Shown: positions 6,442-9,140 of the stretch, one piece after another
Layout: each line of letters starts with the position of its first letter
How positions within the stretch are numbered: the stretch's first letter is position 1
Assembly: GCA_913041865.1 (NCBI GenBank)
Contig: CAJWIW010000038.1
Span: forward strand, 1 to 9,140
Origin: an uncultured Gammaproteobacteria bacterium
GTDB taxonomy: Bacteria > Pseudomonadota > Gammaproteobacteria > GCA-002705445 > GCA-002716945
Direction: 5' to 3'
Length of the DNA: 9,140 nt
Position numbers and translations under genes: made by a program
Notes under the pieces: model-generated
The model's database searches: none
What the model was told of the DNA's origin: nothing
The model's input: only the letters and a program-made list of their open reading frames with translations

Positions 6442-7092
6442 ATGATAACTAAAGCAATGATACTTGCGTCAGGAAAAGGTGAAAGGATGATGCCGTTAAC
6501 TAGAGATTTACCAAAACCGATGCTTAAAATTGGAAATGTAACCTTGATTGAAGACAAAATTATCAAGTTATCAGAAATTGGCATTGAGAGTATTGTCATT
6601 AATACAGGATATCTCGGAGAATATATTAGAGATCATGTAGGTGATGGTTCAAAGTTTGGCATAAGAATATCTATAAGTAACGAGGGTGAGCAGCCAATCG
6701 GAACTGCAGAGGGTGTAAGAAAAACACTGGAATTCTTTAACGGTGAAAACTTTATTCTAGTTAATGCTGACATATGGACCAATTACTCATTCATAGATTT
6801 GAAAAGACATGAATTATTAGGTTCTCTGGGACATATAATTCTTACGAAAAGACCAGACTATCATAGTGGAGATTTCAACCTAGAAAATAATATTTTAAAT
6901 GTTGGAAATACATATACTTATACAGGGATTGGTGTATATTCGCCAAAGTTGTTTACTGAGCATAAAGATAAAGACTTAGGCATCATTCTTAAAAAAGATA
7001 AATCAATTACTGCAGATATCTTCTCAGGAAAGTGGGATGATATAGGAACACCGGAAAGACTAAAGAACGCTAGGGACGAAATCTCTCTATAA
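6442..7092 (+). CDS. murU: N-acetylmuramate alpha-1-phosphate uridylyltransferase (MurU)
   Basis: Converts MurNAc-1-phosphate (the AmgK product) and UTP to UDP-MurNAc, which re-enters peptidoglycan precursor synthesis and bypasses de novo MurA/MurB steps. 216 residues, close to the P. putida enzyme. The nucleotidyltransferase signature is LASGKGERMMPLTRDLPKPM (8-27), with the GxGxR triphosphate grip and Lys25. E-QPIGTAEGVRKTL follows (about 83-98), then the metal-binding VNADIWT (107-113, Asp110; most relatives have VNGD) and the C-terminal WDDIGTPERL. The start is 2 bp from the amgK stop with GGA a suitable distance upstream. In Pseudomonas amgK-murU confers intrinsic fosfomycin tolerance; the same is possible here by inference. 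A general sugar-1-phosphate transferase is the alternative, made unlikely by the amgK pairing. Confidence 0.9.
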   Translation: MITKAMILASGKGERMMPLTRDLPKPMLKIGNVTLIEDKIIKLSEIGIESIVINTGYLGEYIRDHVGDGSKFGIRISISNEGEQPIGTAEGVRKTLEFFNGENFILVNADIWTNYSFIDLKRHELLGSLGHIILTKRPDYHSGDFNLENNILNVGNTYTYTGIGVYSPKLFTEHKDKDLGIILKKDKSITADIFSGKWDDIGTPERLKNARDEISL

Positions 7093-7101
7093 AGCTTTAG
7101 A

Positions 7102-7962
7102 TCAAAAATATAATATTGATAAACCCCAAACAATAAAAATCAAACCTGTTGTGTATCTGTACTGTAATGGGAATTTAACAGACAATTTTTCAAACATAAC
7201 AAAGAGTGTCAAAATGACCACCCACATTATGTTCATTACTCCAAGAGCAAATAAGGTTAGCATAAGGAACCAGCAACAACCCACACAATAAAATCCGTGT
7301 TTGTAGCCAATAATGAAGGCACCCAAGTTGCCATCTTTCCAATTATTCATCATAAAAGTTAAAGGCGATTGACAAACCGAGAGACAGGCATCTTTAAAGG
7401 GAGTAAATTGATATATCCCCGCACTTATTAAAATTAAAGCCCCAAGAAAAGCGTGTGTAGGCTCCATCATTGGATTTAGTAAACCAGCTTTATGAAGTCC
7501 ATATTGCGGAAGTGTTATTAATAAACTAAATATCACCCAACTAATTAAATAACCAAATAAAAGGTTAAACGGGTTCGCAGATATTCTATTCTCTCTAATA
7601 TTCTTAGAGTTAATTGTTGTAAACAACATAACCATTGGAAGTATCGATGGAGTCATCATAGCAATCATCATTACGGCCCACATAAGAAACAAGAATAAGA
7701 AATCCGTAAAGAGCCACTCTCCGCTCATTGGAGGCATCCATGTGAGTATGGAGCTTATGATAGATTTGTCTTGCACGTTCATCTCCATATTGTCCATTTG
7801 CATACTGTCCATCTGCATTGGTTGACTAAAAGGTAACGTACCCATTTCCCAACCCATTGCAATTATATAGGCCCATGATGCCAATAGGATTACTGCAACT
7901 CCGATGTAGACGATCAATCTATCTCGAAGAGGTGCTTTTTCTAGGTTAAGATTTGATGACAT
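7102..7962 (-). CDS. DUF2182 predicted metal-binding integral membrane protein
   Basis: 286-residue polytopic inner-membrane protein of the uncharacterised DUF2182 family (predicted metal-binding). About six or seven hydrophobic segments: about 16-37, 88-114, 134-156, 171-189, 224-244, 245-262 and 268-286. Family marks are MWAVMMIAMMTPSILPMV (94-111), GIYQFTPFKDACLSVCQSPL (182-201; C193, C197), KHGFYCVGCCW (221-231; H222, C226, C229, C230) and FEKL (257-260). Positive-inside placement (R13, R15 at the N-terminus; K120, R123, R126 after segment 2) puts the first loop in the periplasm. That loop carries six methionines between 49 and 61 in a repeating MxMxx pattern, suggestive of Cu(I)/Ag(I) binding. 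The gene lies 58 bp downstream of the DUF1326 gene, on the far side of a strong hairpin, with an AU-rich, weak ribosome binding site. It is convergent with murU, 9 bp apart. Biochemical function is unknown. Confidence 0.85.
   Translation of the reverse strand: MSSNLNLEKAPLRDRLIVYIGVAVILLASWAYIIAMGWEMGTLPFSQPMQMDSMQMDNMEMNVQDKSIISSILTWMPPMSGEWLFTDFLFLFLMWAVMMIAMMTPSILPMVMLFTTINSKNIRENRISANPFNLLFGYLISWVIFSLLITLPQYGLHKAGLLNPMMEPTHAFLGALILISAGIYQFTPFKDACLSVCQSPLTFMMNNWKDGNLGAFIIGYKHGFYCVGCCWFLMLTLFALGVMNIMWVVILTLFVMFEKLSVKFPLQYRYTTGLIFIVWGLSILYF
7774..7818 (-). repeat. Three 15-bp tandem repeats encoding a Met-rich loop
   Basis: Within the DUF2182 gene, three 15-bp units read ATGCAGATGGACAGT, ATGCAAATGGACAAT and ATGGAGATGAACGTG. 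They encode MQMDS, MQMDN and MEMNV (residues 49-63). Copies one and two are nearly identical; the third has diverged. This looks like expansion of a methionine motif by in-frame duplication. Confidence 0.85.
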
Positions 7963-7980
7963 TGTTCTAATTAATAAATA

Positions 7981-8007
7981 AGACTGCCCAAATTATTTGG
8001 GCAGTCT
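7981..8007 (-). terminator. Intercistronic hairpin between DUF1326 and DUF2182 genes
   Basis: A perfect 12-bp stem (AGACTGCCCAAA at 7981-7992 paired with 7996-8007) has a 3-nt loop. On the minus strand it begins 13 bases after the DUF1326 stop and is followed by TATTTATTAATT, U-rich but interrupted by A. It ends 18 nt before the DUF2182 start, leaving no room for a separate promoter between. It most likely acts as a leaky terminator or mRNA-stabilising attenuator setting the ratio of the two products. Confidence 0.75.
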
Positions 8008-8020
8008 ATATAAGGCTTAA

Positions 8021-8830
8021 TTATGATTTTTCTATGGCAGTTTGTTTGTTAGCACCATCCATATAAACAAATGGTGAGCTCAATCCATTTCCACCCTCAT
8101 AAGAGTGCTCTATACCATGATCACTGTATGACATTTTAGATGCTCTACTCACAGTGATTGGAAATGGTGGAGCAACTGCTAAAGGTGTGTCATGAACTAC
8201 AACTGGTCTTCCAGCTGCACCTGCCAGTTGTTCCATTTTATTTTCACCTATACCATCTATTATTAAATGGCGATGTGGTGAATCAACTTTGTAAGAAATT
8301 CTTGCCGATCTAGTCGGTAGGAATTCTCTAGGACCACCTTCAGCTCCTTTCGCAAGACTTGCAACCACACCTAGATGCCCGCCATGGATACCATGATATG
8401 CTTCAGTTAATGCTCTTCGTTGTGAGCTACTTGCGCTGCTGTCAACATAAAGCGCCATGGTGAACCCACCTTTGAGAAGATTTTGAGGAGCATATAGAAA
8501 CATTGCAACTTTTGTTCCGCTAACATCTACAGTTCCGACATGTCCCTTTTCGATATTCCAACCTAAAAGTGCTGTGCATGAGCCTTTTGTGGGATCTAAT
8601 AAAAGCAAACAAGGACATATAGTCTCACATGTGCAGCTCTCAAAATATGAACCCCTCAGATACATTGTATGATCTGCAAGTGCTGCATCAGCATCTTTTG
8701 CTTTGAACATTGAACCAACTATAGGTGTCGCAGCAGCTACAGTTGCTAAACTTTTTATAAATGTACGCCTTGAATCATGCACTTTTTCAAGGAATCCCTT
8801 CTTATTATTTTGTTTTACCTGGTTAATCAT
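8021..8830 (-). CDS. Tat-exported DUF1326 family protein, cysteine-rich
   Basis: 269-residue member of the uncharacterised DUF1326 family. The N-terminus is a twin-arginine signal: S20-R21-R22-T-F-I-K26, a hydrophobic SLATVAAATPIVGS stretch, and a possible cleavage after ADA near 49. The mature protein starts with the family hallmark YLRGSYFESCTCETICPC (57-74), giving C66, C68, C72 and C74, plus one more cysteine in KGSCTALLGW. The rest (WNIEKGHVGTVDVSG, FTMALYVDSSASSSQRRAL, YHGIHGGHLGVVASL) matches the family. Clustered CxC and CPC motifs suggest metal binding in the periplasm. Tat export suggests folding, perhaps with a cofactor, before export. The ATG at 8830 has a strong AAGAGGG ribosome binding site (8843-8837) and a good promoter. 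It is the first gene of the pair with DUF2182, a recurrent partner of this family as I recall it. Function is unknown. Confidence 0.87.
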   Translation of the reverse strand: MINQVKQNNKKGFLEKVHDSRRTFIKSLATVAAATPIVGSMFKAKDADAALADHTMYLRGSYFESCTCETICPCLLLLDPTKGSCTALLGWNIEKGHVGTVDVSGTKVAMFLYAPQNLLKGGFTMALYVDSSASSSQRRALTEAYHGIHGGHLGVVASLAKGAEGGPREFLPTRSARISYKVDSPHRHLIIDGIGENKMEQLAGAAGRPVVVHDTPLAVAPPFPITVSRASKMSYSDHGIEHSYEGGNGLSSPFVYMDGANKQTAIEKS

Positions 8831-8857
8831 TTTTCGCCCTCTTTATAATATTTAACA

Positions 8858-8886
8858 ATAATAATAACATAAATTCACTTTGTTAA
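8858..8886 (-). promoter_or_regulatory. Predicted sigma70 promoter for the DUF1326-DUF2182 operon
   Basis: On the minus strand TTAACA (8886-8881) and TATTAT (8863-8858) are each one mismatch from consensus, with ideal 17-bp spacing. The predicted start near 8851 gives a leader of about 20 nt that includes the AAGAGGG ribosome binding site. A perfect palindrome lies 18 bp upstream of the -35. Confidence 0.6.
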
Positions 8887-8904
8887 TATGGCTAATCTAC
8901 AAAT

Positions 8905-8928
8905 GTATATTAGAGTAGTCTAATATAC
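8905..8928. promoter_or_regulatory. Perfect palindrome, candidate operator in the divergent region
   Basis: Arms of 10 bp (GTATATTAGA at 8905-8914 and TCTAATATAC at 8919-8928) are perfectly inverted around GTAG. The site lies just upstream of the predicted DUF1326 promoter and between two divergent genes. Size and symmetry fit a dimeric regulator such as ArsR/SmtB or TetR type, but no regulator gene is in the window. It is not followed by a T tract, so it is unlikely to be a terminator. Confidence 0.5.
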
Positions 8929-8932
8929 TAGG

Positions 8933-8970
8933 ATTATGTTCAGCAGAGTTTTTTTATAATCAAACATAAT
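8933..8970. repeat. 8-bp inverted repeat with 22-bp spacer
   Basis: ATTATGTT (8933-8940) is the exact reverse complement of AACATAAT (8963-8970). The spacer contains a seven-T run and TATAAT (8955-8960), which has no matching -35. It may be a second regulatory dyad, but 8-bp AT-rich arms can arise by chance. Confidence 0.3.
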
Positions 8971-8985
8971 TTTCACAACATTGAG

Positions 8986-9019
8986 TATCCAAAATAGTTT
9001 TTTGTGATATCCTAGATAG
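8986..9019 (+). repeat. Helically phased direct repeats upstream of lipoprotein gene
   Basis: TATCCAAAATAG (8986-8997) and TATCCTAGATAG (9008-9019) match at 10 of 12 positions and start 22 bp apart, about two DNA turns, so both would face the same side of the helix. They end 47 bp before the lipoprotein start. They may bind an activator, since no consensus promoter was found for that gene. Confidence 0.35.
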
Positions 9020-9066
9020 GTAACTTTAAGTAAAGCTACACAAATATAGTCCAGTAAGGGGGGCAA

Positions 9067-9140
9067 ATGAAAAAATTCAAAATAATGTCTGTCTTTATGT
9101 TGACTGCTGTTTTAACAGCATGTGGTGGTGGAGTCGGAAC
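9067..9140 (+). CDS. Putative lipoprotein (5' end only, truncated by window edge)
   Basis: Only 24 complete residues are visible. MKKFKIMSVFMLTAVLTACG is a signal peptide with a basic n-region, a hydrophobic core and the lipobox L-T-A-C (lipidated Cys19), followed by a GGGVG linker. This directs the product to Lgt/LspA processing and, with no Asp at +2, probably to the outer membrane. The start is supported by a strong AAGGGGG ribosome binding site (9056-9062). It is transcribed away from the DUF1326-DUF2182 pair and shares its 236-bp intergenic region. What the mature protein does cannot be told from this fragment. Confidence 0.75.
   Translation, partial: MKKFKIMSVFMLTAVLTACGGGVG

Noticed and set aside
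7091..7098. AAAGCTTT palindrome between murU and the DUF2182 gene
   Set aside because: Too short, without a loop or T tract, so not a terminator.
8955..8960. Perfect TATAAT on the plus strand as promoter of the lipoprotein gene
   Set aside because: No -35-like hexamer at 15-19 bp upstream and no extended -10; about 100 bp from the start in AT-rich DNA, so probably chance.
9045..9050. TATAGT as a -10 for the lipoprotein gene
   Set aside because: The transcript would start inside or next to the ribosome binding site at 9056-9062, and no -35 fits.

Overview
This window looks like part of a low-GC (roughly one third GC by eye), tightly packed chromosome of a Gram-negative, probably marine, gammaproteobacterium. 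The divergent mrp/metG pair next to dcd is a familiar gammaproteobacterial neighbourhood. amgK-murU, a Tat signal peptide and a lipobox all fit a Gram-negative cell. A streamlined lineage such as SAR86 would fit the base composition, but no taxonomic marker here proves it.

Layout. The minus strand carries dcd (dCTP deaminase, cut by the left edge) and mrp/apbC (Fe-S carrier ATPase). Divergent from mrp is a plus-strand operon: a metG encoding a MetRS without its C-terminal domain, a separate ORF for that missing tRNA-binding domain starting one base after the metG stop, a soluble RnfB/RsxB-like ferredoxin overlapping it by GTGA, and nth (endonuclease III). Convergent with nth is a short mazG-like gene, itself divergent from amgK-murU, the MurNAc recycling pair. 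Convergent with murU is a minus-strand pair: a Tat-exported, cysteine-rich DUF1326 protein and a DUF2182 polytopic membrane protein with a methionine-rich periplasmic loop. A strong hairpin lies between the two. A 236-bp regulatory region containing a perfect 10-bp-arm palindrome separates this pair from a divergent lipoprotein gene cut by the right edge.

How the genes work together. The left two thirds is housekeeping: nucleotide pools (dcd, mazG), Fe-S biogenesis and use (mrp, RnfB-like protein, Nth), translation (split MetRS) and cell-wall recycling (amgK, murU). The right third (about 7.1-9.1 kb) is the least characterised and most interesting part. DUF1326 and DUF2182 form a predicted exported metal-handling module, possibly for copper, with its own promoter, a candidate operator and an intercistronic attenuator-like hairpin. 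No IS elements, CRISPR arrays, tRNA or rRNA genes were seen, and no gene-free stretch exceeds 300 bases.
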